Shown here one piece after another: positions 24,788 to 34,847 of a DNA stretch of 64,000 nt. The DNA lies in assembly GCA_016794465.1 (NCBI GenBank), contig JAEUKA010000040.1:175738-239737 (forward strand), read 5' to 3'. Numbering within the stretch: position 1 is the stretch's first letter; each line of letters starts with the position of its first letter. The notes under the pieces were generated by a model. It had not been told where the DNA came from, did no database searches, and saw only the letters and a list, made by a program, of their open reading frames with translations. Source of the stretch: Myxococcales bacterium. Lineage in GTDB: Bacteria > Myxococcota_A > Polyangia > Palsa-1104 > JAEUJZ01. Both the position numbers and the translations under genes were made by a program.

Positions 24788-26068
24788 ATGAATCGCCACT
24801 CAGGACGGCCCAACCTGAAGGACCCGCTGTCCAGTCGTATGCAGGACCCAGACACGCGGCGCGCCCCGAGTACGTCTCTGCTTGGACCGCTGCTGGTTCC
24901 GCTGCTGGGACTCCTGTTCCTGCTGCTGTGGGGAACGACTCACGTTGCGCAGTCTCACCGGGCGCTCCACACCATGTCCGGAAGTCTCGGCTGTCAGAGT
25001 GCGCAGCCGGTCCATCCGCTCTGCCCAGGACTCGCGACCGAGCTCTTACGACATGGACAGGAGCAGACACTCCTTCTGTGGTTGGTAGGAGCCCTCTTCG
25101 CTGGGCTGGCGATCTGGATGACGGTGCGCGCGACCCGATCTCTGCGGCGGCAACAGCAGGAAGTCCTTCCGAGCACTCACTCCATCGAGCAAGCAGGCCA
25201 GGAGTCGCTTCAGGATCTAGCAGCAGGAATGTCAACGCTGACAGAGTGTGAAGCCGCGCTGCGGCAGCTGGTCACGCGCTTTGCAGAGTTTCACAAGCGC
25301 GAAAACTGGCACCGCGATAGCCATGAGCATGTGGTTGATAGTGTCGGCAAGCTCCTGGAAGGAGTCGAACAGGCCCAGCTGCATACTGCCAGCACGATCG
25401 AGAATGCGAAGGGAGGCGTCAGCACGGTCGGCCTGGGTCTACAGCTGATCAGCGAGGTCTACGTCACCGTGCGACAGGCCGTCGAGACGATCGACCAGCT
25501 GCATCATCGCTCCACCGGAATCGAAGGGATCGTGAACCTGATCCAGGAGATCGCCGATCAGACTCGACTCATCGCGCTCAATGCCGCCATTGAAGCGGCG
25601 CGTGCAGGCAGTCATGGCCGTGGCTTTGCGGTGGTGGCCGAAGAAGTGCGTCGTCTGGCTGAGCAGACCCAGCGCTCCACCCGAGAGGTACGAAAGCTGA
25701 TTGGGAGTCTACAGCACGACTCGCAAGCGGCGGTCACGCACATGAAGTCTGCCGATCGTCACGTGGCGCAGAGTGTCACCCGTGCCGAGCAGGCAGCCGA
25801 GGCGCTGCGACTTATCAACTCCAGCGCGGAAGAGAGTGCAAACATCATCGATCGCATCGCCGAGATCACCCACGAGCTGCTGGCTCGCAGTGGCATGACA
25901 ACGCTGGCAGGAGCGAAGTCGCCCGATAAGCCGGAGGACTCGCTGGCGCAGCACCACGACGAACAGAGCGCGCTGTTGTCCCTTCAAGCGCAGGTGACAG
26001 CTCTGCGTCAGCGCTTTGGGAAGTACGTTTCCGACGATCACGAACCGTCCAAGCAAGAGAGGAACTGA
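24788..26068 (+). CDS. Methyl-accepting chemotaxis-type transducer
   Basis: About 426 aa from the ATG at 24788 (24836 is an alternative). Two membrane helices at roughly 30-55 and 100-120 enclose only a short periplasmic loop with two Cys, then a cytoplasmic helical domain. The signalling tip is clear: [20 protein letters not shown], then [10 protein letters not shown]. No large sensor domain, so input may come from a partner. It overlaps the next gene (TGATG), and the downstream FIST protein is a plausible sensory partner. Confidence 0.8.
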   Translation: MNRHSGRPNLKDPLSSRMQDPDTRRAPSTSLLGPLLVPLLGLLFLLLWGTTHVAQSHRALHTMSGSLGCQSAQPVHPLCPGLATELLRHGQEQTLLLWLVGALFAGLAIWMTVRATRSLRRQQQEVLPSTHSIEQAGQESLQDLAAGMSTLTECEAALRQLVTRFAEFHKRENWHRDSHEHVVDSVGKLLEGVEQAQLHTASTIENAKGGVSTVGLGLQLISEVYVTVRQAVETIDQLHHRSTGIEGIVNLIQEIADQTRLIALNAAIEAARAGSHGRGFAVVAEEVRRLAEQTQRSTREVRKLIGSLQHDSQAAVTHMKSADRHVAQSVTRAEQAAEALRLINSSAEESANIIDRIAEITHELLARSGMTTLAGAKSPDKPEDSLAQHHDEQSALLSLQAQVTALRQRFGKYVSDDHEPSKQERN

Positions 26069-26286
26069 TGGCTCAGATCCAAACTCTGGAAGCGCTGGCA
26101 GCGGCACTCCGTACCAAGCTGCCCGAGCAGCGTGACTTCTACGTGGTCAACACGCGCCTCATCCTTCAGACCGGTGTCAATCTGCGCCGCATCCGCACGG
26201 AACAGAATCAGAGCGTGGTGCTGATCCAAGCGGTGCTTGATGCGCTTGCCCGGATGGGTGTCGTGATAGGAGGGAAGTCGCCATGA
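26068..26286 (+). CDS. Small protein between transducer and FIST genes
   Basis: A 72-aa soluble, helical protein with no recognised domain. It overlaps the transducer stop and the FIST start by a few bases each, so it is translated as part of a three-gene operon. It could be an adaptor between the FIST sensor and the transducer; this is inferred from position. Confidence 0.6.
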   Translation: MAQIQTLEALAAALRTKLPEQRDFYVVNTRLILQTGVNLRRIRTEQNQSVVLIQAVLDALARMGVVIGGKSP

Positions 26287-27413
26287 TGGAAGTCGAGCAG
26301 ATCCGCAGCGCTTACTCTACCCTCAGTGACTCGGAACAGGCTGCTGCTGCCCTGATTGCTCAGCTGGGCAATATGAGTCCTACAATAGTAGTCTTTTTCG
26401 CCACAGTGGAGCATGACGGAGCCCTGATTGGCGATGCCCTGCGCCGCCGCTTCCCTCAGGCGCAGGTTGCCGGATGTTCGTCGAACGGAGAGTTCTGCGA
26501 GCACGGCTTTGGTGCCGGTGGCGTGGTCGCGCTGGCACTGGGTAAAGAGATGATCAGCCAAGCGGCTTCCACACTCGCAGTCCTCGATCAAGGAGTCGTG
26601 GCAGGCATTGAGGCAGCCGCAGCAGCACTGGGTGAGGAGCTGGGTCAGCCACTCCGCGCGCTTGATCCGCAGAAGTGGATCGGACTCGGCTTTCTGGAAG
26701 GTGCCACCGGTCGCGAGGAAAAGATCAATGAGGCCCTTGGAAATGTCGCCCCGCTGCTCCCGTTTGTGGGTGGCTCTGCTGGGGATCGCATCCGCTTTGA
26801 GCGAACGTGGGCCTATGCCAAAGGACAGCTTTCCCACAACGCCTGCGCGCTGCTGGTCCTGAAGCCGACGCGTCCGTTCGCGATCATGAAGACCTGTCAC
26901 TTTGTCGCCACGCCGGTCCAGACCACCGTGACAAAGTGCGATCCCGATCAGCGCTTGATTCATGAGCTAGACGGACAGCCAGCGATCGAGCGCTATGCCG
27001 AGCTGGTCGGTGTCCCAGCCGATAAGCTGGAGTTTCTGCACTACCTAAGCAATCCGCTCGGACTGATGATCGATGGCGAGCCGTGGCTGCGCAGTGTGGT
27101 GCGGGCCAAGGGAACTTCTCTGTTCTTCGCGTGCTCGGTGCTGGAAGGAATGACCCTGAACGTGATGTGCCCCAAAGACATCTTGGAAGATGCCGCCACT
27201 GCCTTTGCGCGAGCGACCGCACCCCTGGGCATCACACCGCGTGCCGCGATCCTGTTCAACTGCGCCTATCGCATGATCGAAGTGCAGCTGAAAGGAATCA
27301 GTGAGGACTACCACCGCGCACTGTCGAGCGTCCCCCACATCGGCTGTCAATCAAACGGCGAGAGCTACCTAGGTCACATCAACCAGACCCTGACCGGACT
27401 CGTCCTCTCCTAA
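26283..27413 (+). CDS. FIST-domain sensory protein
   Basis: A 376-aa soluble protein. The N-terminal half has the FIST pattern (A-T-V-E-H-D-G-A-L-I-G-D-A-L then A-G-C-S-S-N-G-E-F), and the C-terminal half fits FIST_C, with a second C-Q-S-N-G-E near the end. FIST proteins are thought to bind small ligands such as amino acids and often pair with chemotaxis or signalling proteins, as here. It is the last gene of the operon; 63 bp separate it from a convergent gene. Confidence 0.82.
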   Translation: MMEVEQIRSAYSTLSDSEQAAAALIAQLGNMSPTIVVFFATVEHDGALIGDALRRRFPQAQVAGCSSNGEFCEHGFGAGGVVALALGKEMISQAASTLAVLDQGVVAGIEAAAAALGEELGQPLRALDPQKWIGLGFLEGATGREEKINEALGNVAPLLPFVGGSAGDRIRFERTWAYAKGQLSHNACALLVLKPTRPFAIMKTCHFVATPVQTTVTKCDPDQRLIHELDGQPAIERYAELVGVPADKLEFLHYLSNPLGLMIDGEPWLRSVVRAKGTSLFFACSVLEGMTLNVMCPKDILEDAATAFARATAPLGITPRAAILFNCAYRMIEVQLKGISEDYHRALSSVPHIGCQSNGESYLGHINQTLTGLVLS

Positions 27414-27476
27414 ACCCTGTCCAGTGATCCCACCTTGGATCACCAACCATCCTTAGATCCTGGTTCTGTACCCAAC

Positions 27477-29840
27477 TCACAGACACGGAGAGTCTTCCCG
27501 TACAAACACCTGACTCTGTAGTGGCCGTAGGGTGACTCCTGCTGGACCTTCGCTGTCAACGGTGAGCTGCTCGCTGCTGAGCACATCCCGATAGCGCCCT
27601 GGCGGCAGTCCTCGCACCCGAACTTGTCGCTCTCCTGTCGCGCGCGAGATCACGGTGATCACCTCTGTTGCCCCACTCCCCGCAGCCGGACTATGCAGCG
27701 CGATCGTATGGTCGATGTCGGCAGCAATCAGCGTCCGGGTCCCCCGCCGCAGCGTTGGATGACAAAGGCGCAGCTGCCCGAGGCGCTGGGTGTGGCGAAG
27801 GACCTGCTGTTGAAGCGGCGGCAGGCCCATCCCGAGCACATCCGGCAAGACCCGCCGCGAATCGGGATCGCCCGCCCCTGCCAGCCCGACTTCATCGCCG
27901 TAGTACAGCACCGGAATGCCCGGCAGGGTCAGCAGCAGCGTCAGCCCCAGCATCTGGCGCAGATAGGGCTCTGGCTCGGTCGGCTGCGCGGGCGGGGACT
28001 GCCACGGATGGTTGCCGGCATTGCCCGCAGCTTCAGACACAAACCGCGCCGTGTCATGGTTGTTGAGGATGTGCGCCATCACCGCCCCCGAGCCGCCGTA
28101 GACCTTGTGGCTGAGCGCAATCTGCTGTTCCAGCCCAGACAGCGGCAGCTTGTCCCGCGCCAGCGCATCGACCGTCGCCCAGAACAGGGGAAAGTCGAAC
28201 GCACTGTGCAGACCATCGAACTGGGTACCCAGGAAGCTGCGAATCTCGAACCGACCGCCGTCACCAGGGCCGGTGTAGTTCTCCCCGATCAGCAGCACGT
28301 CCAGACCCTTGCGTGTGGCCTGATCCGCGACAGAACGGACCACCCGCCGCGTGAACGCACGAGGCATCATCGGCACCGCATCCATCCGCATCCCATCGAG
28401 ATCGAATCGTTCGAGCCACCACAACAGATCCGCCACCTGCTGAGCTGCCGCCTCGGGGTTGCGCAGGTTGACATCGGGAAGGAAGCGATCAAACCAGCAG
28501 TCTTCGATGCGCTCGCCCCAACCACAGCCCGGGGTGCCACACACACAGGCTGCAGGACCGTCAGAGAACCACGACTTGCGGGCGGGATCGGCCAGACTGG
28601 CCGGCGAGGCACGTCCATGCTCAGCAAAGTAGGGATGCCCGGCAAAGACATGATTGGGCACCGCGTCGAAGATCACCCGCAGTCCATGACGATGCGCAGC
28701 CTGCACCAGAGCCGTCAGCTCCGCCGAGGTGCCCAGCTTGGGCTCGACCTGGCGTGGCGCAGTGGGCCAGTAGCCGTGATAGGACTCATACAGGTTGCCG
28801 TCGCGTCCGCGCTGGAGCCCCGGCGGATTCTCGTACAGTGGAGACAGCCACAGCGTCGTCACCCCCAGCTTGTCAAAGTACTGCGCATCAATGGCGGCTT
28901 GGACCCCGCGTAAGGTACCGCCCGCGCGCCGACCCGCTGTGGGGGGTGGCAAAAGAGGCCCGGTGCTCCCGCGAAAGCGATCGATCAGGACGTGATACAG
29001 GACGGTGTCCTGGCGGCTGGCTTCGATGGGCTCCGCTGCGGAGCTGGGTGCCAAGCTCGGTGATGGCTGTCGGCGCGGTGACAAAAGCGCGTGTGCCGCT
29101 GCGCGCAGGCTCTGCCCATGCAGGGGATCGCGTGCCGTCAGCTGAACCTGATACTTGCCACTGGGCAGCCCGCTCAGCGTGACGACCAGCTCCGACTCCG
29201 AGGGGCGCTGGAGCTGCAGCATCACCGCTTGAAGGATCTCGCCCTCACGACGAACCTCGACGATTGGCTCGGACAGCTGCGCCGGCTCGACCCCCGGTGA
29301 CAGCTGAAAGGTCACCGCCAAGGTTCCGTCGTGACTGAGCCGTGAGCTGCTGCCTTCCACCCGCAGCCCCGTCACGTCCAGCGTGGGCAGCCGGCAGTCG
29401 GGCAGCTCCGTCACCGACCACTCCCCTTCATAGGGTAGCGAGTCGCTCCACAGCGGATGCTCGGCAAACTCACTGTGGGGGTTTAGATCATCGGGTAGCA
29501 GCTCGTTTCCGACCAGAAACCCATAGCGATAGCGACCGGGTGGCAGCGGCAGGCTCAGCGTGAAGTAGCGCGTTCCTTGCTGCGAGAGCTGCTCATCAAA
29601 GCGACGATACCCAGGCCGCCGAAAGCCGTCCCAGCTCCCGATCAGCTCGGGCTGCTCGACCTCGGCGCGGGTCAGCTGCACATCTCTGCGTGCCAGCGTC
29701 ACCTCGGGACGGAAGTGGACCCGCAAAAGGCAGCGCTCATCGTAGCGCGGACCTTCCGCCACCGGCGCACAACCAGTCAGCAGCCAGCCGAGGCCGACCG
29801 CACCAAATCCGACAAGCCTGGGCAGCTGCATGCGCACCAT
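27477..29840 (-). CDS. GH13 alpha-amylase-family lipoprotein
   Basis: About 787 aa from the ATG at 29840, which gives a lipoprotein signal (L-L-T-G-C). An N-terminal E-set/CBM48-like region precedes a GH13 barrel with the conserved regions visible: D-A-V-P-N-H (I), G-M-R-M-D-A-V-P with nucleophile Asp (II), I-G-E-N-Y with acid Glu (III), and N-N-H-D-T (IV). A C-terminal beta domain follows. The Cys-rich loop between regions I and II is unusual. Likely surface-attached maltodextrin or starch hydrolase. Divergent from the CoA-transferase operon, 58 bp apart. Confidence 0.85.
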   Translation of the reverse strand: MVRMQLPRLVGFGAVGLGWLLTGCAPVAEGPRYDERCLLRVHFRPEVTLARRDVQLTRAEVEQPELIGSWDGFRRPGYRRFDEQLSQQGTRYFTLSLPLPPGRYRYGFLVGNELLPDDLNPHSEFAEHPLWSDSLPYEGEWSVTELPDCRLPTLDVTGLRVEGSSSRLSHDGTLAVTFQLSPGVEPAQLSEPIVEVRREGEILQAVMLQLQRPSESELVVTLSGLPSGKYQVQLTARDPLHGQSLRAAAHALLSPRRQPSPSLAPSSAAEPIEASRQDTVLYHVLIDRFRGSTGPLLPPPTAGRRAGGTLRGVQAAIDAQYFDKLGVTTLWLSPLYENPPGLQRGRDGNLYESYHGYWPTAPRQVEPKLGTSAELTALVQAAHRHGLRVIFDAVPNHVFAGHPYFAEHGRASPASLADPARKSWFSDGPAACVCGTPGCGWGERIEDCWFDRFLPDVNLRNPEAAAQQVADLLWWLERFDLDGMRMDAVPMMPRAFTRRVVRSVADQATRKGLDVLLIGENYTGPGDGGRFEIRSFLGTQFDGLHSAFDFPLFWATVDALARDKLPLSGLEQQIALSHKVYGGSGAVMAHILNNHDTARFVSEAAGNAGNHPWQSPPAQPTEPEPYLRQMLGLTLLLTLPGIPVLYYGDEVGLAGAGDPDSRRVLPDVLGMGLPPLQQQVLRHTQRLGQLRLCHPTLRRGTRTLIAADIDHTIALHSPAAGSGATEVITVISRATGERQVRVRGLPPGRYRDVLSSEQLTVDSEGPAGVTLRPLQSQVFVREDSPCL

Positions 29841-29898
29841 TCGCCGCGAACTGTAGCCGAGTTGCAGAATCAGCGGCAATCGGTGCAAGCTGCGGCCC

Positions 29899-30624
29899 AT
29901 GGACAAGATCTTCAAAGACGCCGACTCGGCCCTGTTCGACGTATCGGACGGAGCCACGATCATGAGCGGAGGCTTTGGCCTGTGCGGCAACCCCGAGAAC
30001 CTCATCGAGGGACTCCTGCGGCGCGGCACACGCGAGCTGACGTTGATCTCCAACAACTGCGGTACCGATGGGAAGGGCCTGGGCAAGCTGCTGCAAAACG
30101 GCCAGGTTCGCAAGATGATTGCCTCCTATGTCGGTGAGAACAAGACCTTTGAGCGGATGTTTCTTGACGGCAAGCTTGAAGTAGAGCTGTGTCCGCAAGG
30201 CACGCTGGCAGAGCGGATGCGCGCCGCTGGAGCGGGGATTCCGGCCTTCTTTACTCCGACCGGCTACGGCACCCTTCGCGCCGAGGGCAAGGAGGTCCGC
30301 GTGTTCAAGGATCGACTGGGCCGCGAGCGTCACTACATCCTCGAAAACGCGCTGTCTGCGGACTATGCCTTGGTCAAAGCCTGGAAGGGCGACCGCTTCG
30401 GCAACCTGCTGTTCCGCAAGACCGCCCGCAACTTCAATCCGGTCATGGCCACAGCGGCCCGGATCACGATCGCCGAGGTCGAACAGCTCGTCGAGCCGGG
30501 CGAGATCCCTCCCGATCAGATTCACACCCCTGGCATCTTCGTACGACGCATCTTCCAAGGTGCAGACTACGTGAAGCCGATTGAGCAACGAACCGTGCGA
30601 CCCCGTCCCACGGCGGCGATCTAA
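29899..30624 (+). CDS. scoA: 3-oxoacid CoA-transferase subunit A
   Basis: A 241-aa protein with the glycine-rich [10 protein letters not shown] loop near residue 25 and T-P-T-G-Y-G-T later, typical of the alpha subunit of succinyl-CoA:3-ketoacid CoA transferase. It transfers CoA from succinyl-CoA to acetoacetate in ketone-body or PHB use. The beta subunit follows after 11 nt. Confidence 0.9.
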   Translation: MDKIFKDADSALFDVSDGATIMSGGFGLCGNPENLIEGLLRRGTRELTLISNNCGTDGKGLGKLLQNGQVRKMIASYVGENKTFERMFLDGKLEVELCPQGTLAERMRAAGAGIPAFFTPTGYGTLRAEGKEVRVFKDRLGRERHYILENALSADYALVKAWKGDRFGNLLFRKTARNFNPVMATAARITIAEVEQLVEPGEIPPDQIHTPGIFVRRIFQGADYVKPIEQRTVRPRPTAAI

Positions 30625-30635
30625 GGAGCCTGGCG

Positions 30636-31319
30636 ATGGCAATTACAAGAGAGCAGATGGCCCGTCGTGTCGCCAGTGAGCTGCGCGATGGCTTTTATGT
30701 GAACCTTGGGATTGGACTCCCAACCCTGGTCGCGAACCATGTTCCGCCCGGCGTCGATGTGATTCTTCAATCGGAAAACGGAATGCTCGGCACCGGCCCC
30801 TTTCCCTATGAGGGAGAGGAAGATCCCGACCTGATCAACGCCGGCAAACAGACTGTCACCGAGCTGCCGGGATCATCCTATTTCTCGTCGGCAGAGTCGT
30901 TCGGTATGATCCGAGGCGGCCACATTGACATCTGCATCCTGGGGGCACTGCAGGTCGGCCAAAACGGCGACCTGGCCAACTGGACCATTCCCGGCAAGAT
31001 GGTCAAGGGAATGGGCGGCGCAATGGATCTGGTAGCGGGGGCCCGGCGCGTCATCATCCTGATGGAGCATGTCGCCAAGGTCAAAGGTGCCACTGCGGAG
31101 GCCTTCGACTACAAAGTGGTGACGAAGTGTACGTTGCCGCTGACCGCCCCGCGCTGCGTGTCACGGATCGTCACCGACCTGGCCGTCCTTGATGTCACTC
31201 CCGATGGACTGTTGCTGGTCGAGCTGGCCCCCGGCACCACGGTCGAAGAGGTCCAGCGCTACACGGAACCGAAGCTGCTGCTTCCCCCCGGCGGCGTCGT
31301 TCCACTGATGGCGGTTTGA
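30636..31319 (+). CDS. scoB: 3-oxoacid CoA-transferase subunit B
   Basis: A 227-aa beta subunit. Contains N-L-G-I-G-L-P-T and Q-S-E-N-G-M-L-G; the Glu of S-E-N-G is the family's catalytic residue that forms the CoA thioester. Pairs with the upstream alpha subunit in a two-gene operon. An AAGGAG lies about 9 nt before the start. Confidence 0.92.
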   Translation: MAITREQMARRVASELRDGFYVNLGIGLPTLVANHVPPGVDVILQSENGMLGTGPFPYEGEEDPDLINAGKQTVTELPGSSYFSSAESFGMIRGGHIDICILGALQVGQNGDLANWTIPGKMVKGMGGAMDLVAGARRVIILMEHVAKVKGATAEAFDYKVVTKCTLPLTAPRCVSRIVTDLAVLDVTPDGLLLVELAPGTTVEEVQRYTEPKLLLPPGGVVPLMAV

Positions 31320-31335
31320 AGTAAGCTCGTACCTC

Positions 31336-32397
31336 ATGCAGGCTGCTCCCCCGTCCGTTCGACCGGGCGCTCCACCGATGGCCGCTGATGCGGTGGTGTT
31401 TGGCGAAGCGCTGGTGGACCTATTTCCCGAGACTCCTGGGGTGCTGCTCGAAGATGTCGAGCGGTTCCTGCGCCATCCCGGCGGCGCCCCCTGTAACTTC
31501 GCGATTGGACTACAGCGGCAGGGCATTCCCACCGCGCTGGTCACCCAGGTCGGCTCCGATGCGTTCGGGCGCTTCCTAAAGAAGCGACTCGCTGCCGAGG
31601 GCCTGGCCACCGACGGAATCTCCACCCACAAGAGCGCGCGCACCGGGGTGACGTTTGTGTCCGTGGCTGCCGATGGCGAGCGATCGTTTCTGTTCTATCG
31701 CCATCCTTCCGCCGACATGCTGATCACGCCCGCTGAGATTCCGCCGGCTCTGCTCAACCGAGGCCGGCTGTTTCACTTTGGATCGTCTTCCCTTTCGCGC
31801 GAGCCATCACGCACCGCCACGCTGCATGCGCTCAGCCTGGCGCAGAAGCAGCGGGAGCGACGGCTGATCAGCTGCGATCTCAACCTGCGACCGCACCTGT
31901 GGCCCGAGGTAAAGGAAGCGCCACCGCTGCTGCGCAAGGTGCTCGCCAGCTGTGATGTGGTCAAGCTGACCGATGACGAGCTGCCGCTGCTGTGCGGAAC
32001 CGAGAGCGTGGAGGCCGGGGCGCAGGTGGTGCGCGGCCTGGGTGTACAGGTGGTGGTGGTGACGATGGGAGAGCGCGGGGCCTATCTCGACTCGCCGCAG
32101 GGGACTGCCTATTTTGCTGCCGATCCTGTGGCTGTGGTTGATCGAACCGGGGCCGGGGATGCCTTTTCCGCCGGTCTTGTGGCGACGCTGCTGGTCTGTC
32201 TGCAAGGACCGGGTCCTGACGATCTGCGTAAGCGACTTGCCGAGCTACCAATGGAAGCACTCAAGCGCGCCTGTACTCACGGTGGATACCTGGCCAGTCG
32301 GGTCTGTACGGCTCTTGGGGCAACCACTGCCCTGCCGAGTCAGCCACCGCCACCGCCCGTTCCGAAAGTATCTGCTCGCAATAAGAGGACTCCCTGA
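31336..32397 (+). CDS. PfkB-family sugar kinase (fructokinase-like)
   Basis: A 353-aa protein (ATG at 31378 is an alternative). N-terminal G-E-A-L-V-D-L-F-P, central G-G-A-P-C-N-F-A and C-terminal D-R-T-G-A-G-D-A-F-S-A-G, the anion-hole and catalytic Asp motif of the ribokinase/PfkB family. The pattern is closest to fructokinases. It overlaps the next gene by one base (TGATG). Substrate not assignable with certainty. Confidence 0.85.
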   Translation: MQAAPPSVRPGAPPMAADAVVFGEALVDLFPETPGVLLEDVERFLRHPGGAPCNFAIGLQRQGIPTALVTQVGSDAFGRFLKKRLAAEGLATDGISTHKSARTGVTFVSVAADGERSFLFYRHPSADMLITPAEIPPALLNRGRLFHFGSSSLSREPSRTATLHALSLAQKQRERRLISCDLNLRPHLWPEVKEAPPLLRKVLASCDVVKLTDDELPLLCGTESVEAGAQVVRGLGVQVVVVTMGERGAYLDSPQGTAYFAADPVAVVDRTGAGDAFSAGLVATLLVCLQGPGPDDLRKRLAELPMEALKRACTHGGYLASRVCTALGATTALPSQPPPPPVPKVSARNKRTP

Positions 32398-32954
32398 TGC
32401 CTCATATTAAGATTGTTGGACTGGGTGGTTCGCTCAAGCCTGGATCGGCCAGTGCATTGGCTCTTTCGGAAGCGCTGCGCGGGGCCGAGGAAGGTGGCGC
32501 TTCCGTCGAGCTGCTCGAGCTACACGTGCTGGATCTGCCGATGTTTGTGCCCGATCGTGAGCCGGCACCATCAGTACGTCGCCTGATCGAGTCCGTCTCT
32601 GCCGCCGCTGGCCTGATCTGGTCGAGTCCGGTCTATCACGGCAGCATGAGCGGCGCGTTCAAGAACGCTCTCGACTGGCTGGAGCTTTTGTCCAAGCACG
32701 AGCCGCCGTATCTGACCGACAAGATCGTGGGACTGATTGCCACCGCTGGGGGAGTGCAAGGTCTGCAGGCCATCAATGCGATGGAGTTTGCGGTCCGCTC
32801 GCTGCGGGGCTACACCCATCCGCTCACCGCGCCGCTCGATCGGGCGTGGCAGCTGTTTGACAAGAGCGGTACGTTTTCCGATGAGGCTGCCCTGGCCAAG
32901 CTCCGCACCCTCGGCAAGGGAGTCGCTGAAGCGGCCAAGCGGATGTCGCGCTAA
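32397..32954 (+). CDS. NADPH-dependent FMN reductase family protein
   Basis: A 185-aa protein. G-S-L-K-P-G-S-A-S phosphate-binding loop at the N-terminus and S-P-V-Y-H-G-S-M-S-G-A-F-K-N-A-L-D-W in the middle are the flavodoxin-like FMN_red signatures. Probably reduces flavin or quinone with NAD(P)H. Coupled to the sugar kinase gene by overlap. Confidence 0.85.
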   Translation: MPHIKIVGLGGSLKPGSASALALSEALRGAEEGGASVELLELHVLDLPMFVPDREPAPSVRRLIESVSAAAGLIWSSPVYHGSMSGAFKNALDWLELLSKHEPPYLTDKIVGLIATAGGVQGLQAINAMEFAVRSLRGYTHPLTAPLDRAWQLFDKSGTFSDEAALAKLRTLGKGVAEAAKRMSR

Positions 32955-33029
32955 CGGAATCAGGTTTGGCCCCAAGTTTCTCTGCGCTGCGCGTGCTACT
33001 GTGCGCCGCATGCGTCGTCGAGGACTTCC

Positions 33030-33905
33030 ATGGTGACCGTCTTAGATGAGCCAATGCGGCTCTATGACTTTGCCTGGCCAGATCGATTTTCGTCGCGGGC
33101 CTGCCGCCACGGGGTGCTCTGTTACTTTGACAGTGGCCCCGGTCCCGAGGGAACTCCGCTGGTCTTATTGCATGCACTCGGCGTCAACTTCACGCAGTGG
33201 CGTCACGTCGCACAGCTGCTGGCGCCGCAGCAGCGACTGATCGGCATCGATCTGCCCGGCTGTGGACACTCGGCCAAGCCCCGTCACAAGTGGCAGCTGA
33301 CCGACATGACAGCGGCGGTGATTGGGCTGCTCGATGAGCTGGGTATCTCGCGAGCGATGATCGGCGGACACTCGTTTGGTGGCCGGGTTGCACTCGAGCT
33401 GGCGCTGCGTCATCCCGAGCGCGTTGCCGGACTGCTCCTGCTCAACTCTGCCGGGTTCATTCGCTATCCCAAGCTGCTTGCCCGTGTGGGAAAGCGACTC
33501 CTCAAGCCGCAGCTTATCGCCCCGATCATGGTCGCGATGTCGCAGCCCATCCTCGGCGCCATCGTCGCCCATCCGACCAGCCCATCGGGAGAGTTCGTGG
33601 CCTCGGTGACCGACCGCTTTCGGCCCGAGTTTGCGTGGGACTTTGCCTACCATGCTTGTCCGCTGTTGCCCGCGCTCTTGTCTGATGTGATCGACGAGCT
33701 ACCAAAGCTACAGCTACCCACCGAGGTACTGTGGGGTCGCAGTGACCGCCTGCTCCGCTATCGCACCGTCGCACCACAGCTGGCCCGCCTCCCGCAAGCC
33801 CGAATCGAGGTCATCGACGACTGCGGTCACATGCCCAACTTCGAGCAGCCACAGATAGTGGCCCAGGCCGCGCTGCGACTCGCCGCACGGGTGAGGGGGG
33901 AATGA
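33030..33905 (+). CDS. Alpha/beta hydrolase
   Basis: A 291-aa protein. Oxyanion region L-L-H-A-L-G, nucleophile elbow G-H-S-F-G-G, acid in W-G-R-S-D-R and His in C-G-H-M-P-N-F-E. The complete triad suggests an active esterase/lipase-type hydrolase. It overlaps the acyltransferase gene by 4 nt (ATGA), hinting at a lipid substrate. Confidence 0.85.
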   Translation: MVTVLDEPMRLYDFAWPDRFSSRACRHGVLCYFDSGPGPEGTPLVLLHALGVNFTQWRHVAQLLAPQQRLIGIDLPGCGHSAKPRHKWQLTDMTAAVIGLLDELGISRAMIGGHSFGGRVALELALRHPERVAGLLLLNSAGFIRYPKLLARVGKRLLKPQLIAPIMVAMSQPILGAIVAHPTSPSGEFVASVTDRFRPEFAWDFAYHACPLLPALLSDVIDELPKLQLPTEVLWGRSDRLLRYRTVAPQLARLPQARIEVIDDCGHMPNFEQPQIVAQAALRLAARVRGE

Positions 33906-34792
33906 AGGCGCACCGGCAGACCGACCTAGACCCAGGCCCCCCGCTCCGTGCGGGCGAGCGGCCGCTCCGTGCGGGCGATCAGCTGGTCTTCGACGCAGAC
34001 TTTACGCGCACGTTTCTGGATTGGGTCGAGCCGGTGCTGCGCCGGTACTTTCGGGCCGAGCTTCGCGGTGCCGAGCTGTTCCCCCGCAAGCAGACGCTCC
34101 TGGTCAGTCACCACGACGGCGGAATGATGCCGCTCGACTCTCTGTTCATCGGCAAAGCGTGGCATGAGCGGTTCTCCTTTTCGCGCCCACTGCACGTGCT
34201 GGTTCACGACATGGTGCTGCGGTTTGCCCGCCCGCTTCGTCGCTTGGGAGCCATCCTGGCCGACCGTGACAACCTCGAGCGGATCATCCTCAGCGGCCGC
34301 TCCGCGCTGATCTATCCCGGCGCCGCCCACGAAACCTTCCGGCCATTTTGGGAACGCAAGACCATCAGCTTGGGCAATCGCACCGGCTTCGTTCGTCATG
34401 CCCTCAAGCGCCGCATCCTGATCACTCCCGTCGTCTCAGCCGGTGTTCACGAGACGTTTGTCGTGCTGTCGCGGGGCGCGTGGCTGGCCGAGCGGCTGCG
34501 CTTCCGCGAGCTGTTTCGTGCCAACGTCTTTCCGGTGGTGGCCGGGCTCCCGTTTGGCATCTGGCTCGGCGCGTTCTTTCCGCAGCTGCCCCTACCGGCC
34601 AAGATCACGACGCAGATCCTGCCTCCGATCGATCCGGTCGCCCTGGTCGAGCACTTCCTCGGTCGCGCCTTCAAAGACAGTGATGCCGACGAGCAAGATG
34701 TCATCTGGACCTGCTTTTACGGACTGCGCGACAGCATGCAGCAGGCGCTTGACCGTCTGTATGCCGAGCGGCGCTTTCCAATCTGGGGATAG
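33902..34792 (+). CDS. Acyltransferase, PlsC/DGAT-like
   Basis: A 296-aa protein. The S-H-H-D-G-G-M-M-P-L-D block is a variant of the acyltransferase H-x4-D motif, and I-Y-P-G-A-A-H-E-T matches the P-x-G substrate motif of lysophospholipid/diacylglycerol acyltransferases. No strong membrane helices beyond one amphipathic region. Probably acts in phospholipid or neutral-lipid synthesis together with the upstream hydrolase. Confidence 0.72.
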   Translation: MKAHRQTDLDPGPPLRAGERPLRAGDQLVFDADFTRTFLDWVEPVLRRYFRAELRGAELFPRKQTLLVSHHDGGMMPLDSLFIGKAWHERFSFSRPLHVLVHDMVLRFARPLRRLGAILADRDNLERIILSGRSALIYPGAAHETFRPFWERKTISLGNRTGFVRHALKRRILITPVVSAGVHETFVVLSRGAWLAERLRFRELFRANVFPVVAGLPFGIWLGAFFPQLPLPAKITTQILPPIDPVALVEHFLGRAFKDSDADEQDVIWTCFYGLRDSMQQALDRLYAERRFPIWG

Positions 34793-34847
34793 AGTGCTCG
34801 AGCTCAAAGCCCTTCTCTTGCGACCCGAATAGGAGGTATCGTGTCTT

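Noticed and set aside
27624..28913. 429-codon frame antisense to the GH13 gene
   Set aside because: The minus-strand gene has all four GH13 regions; this is a shadow.
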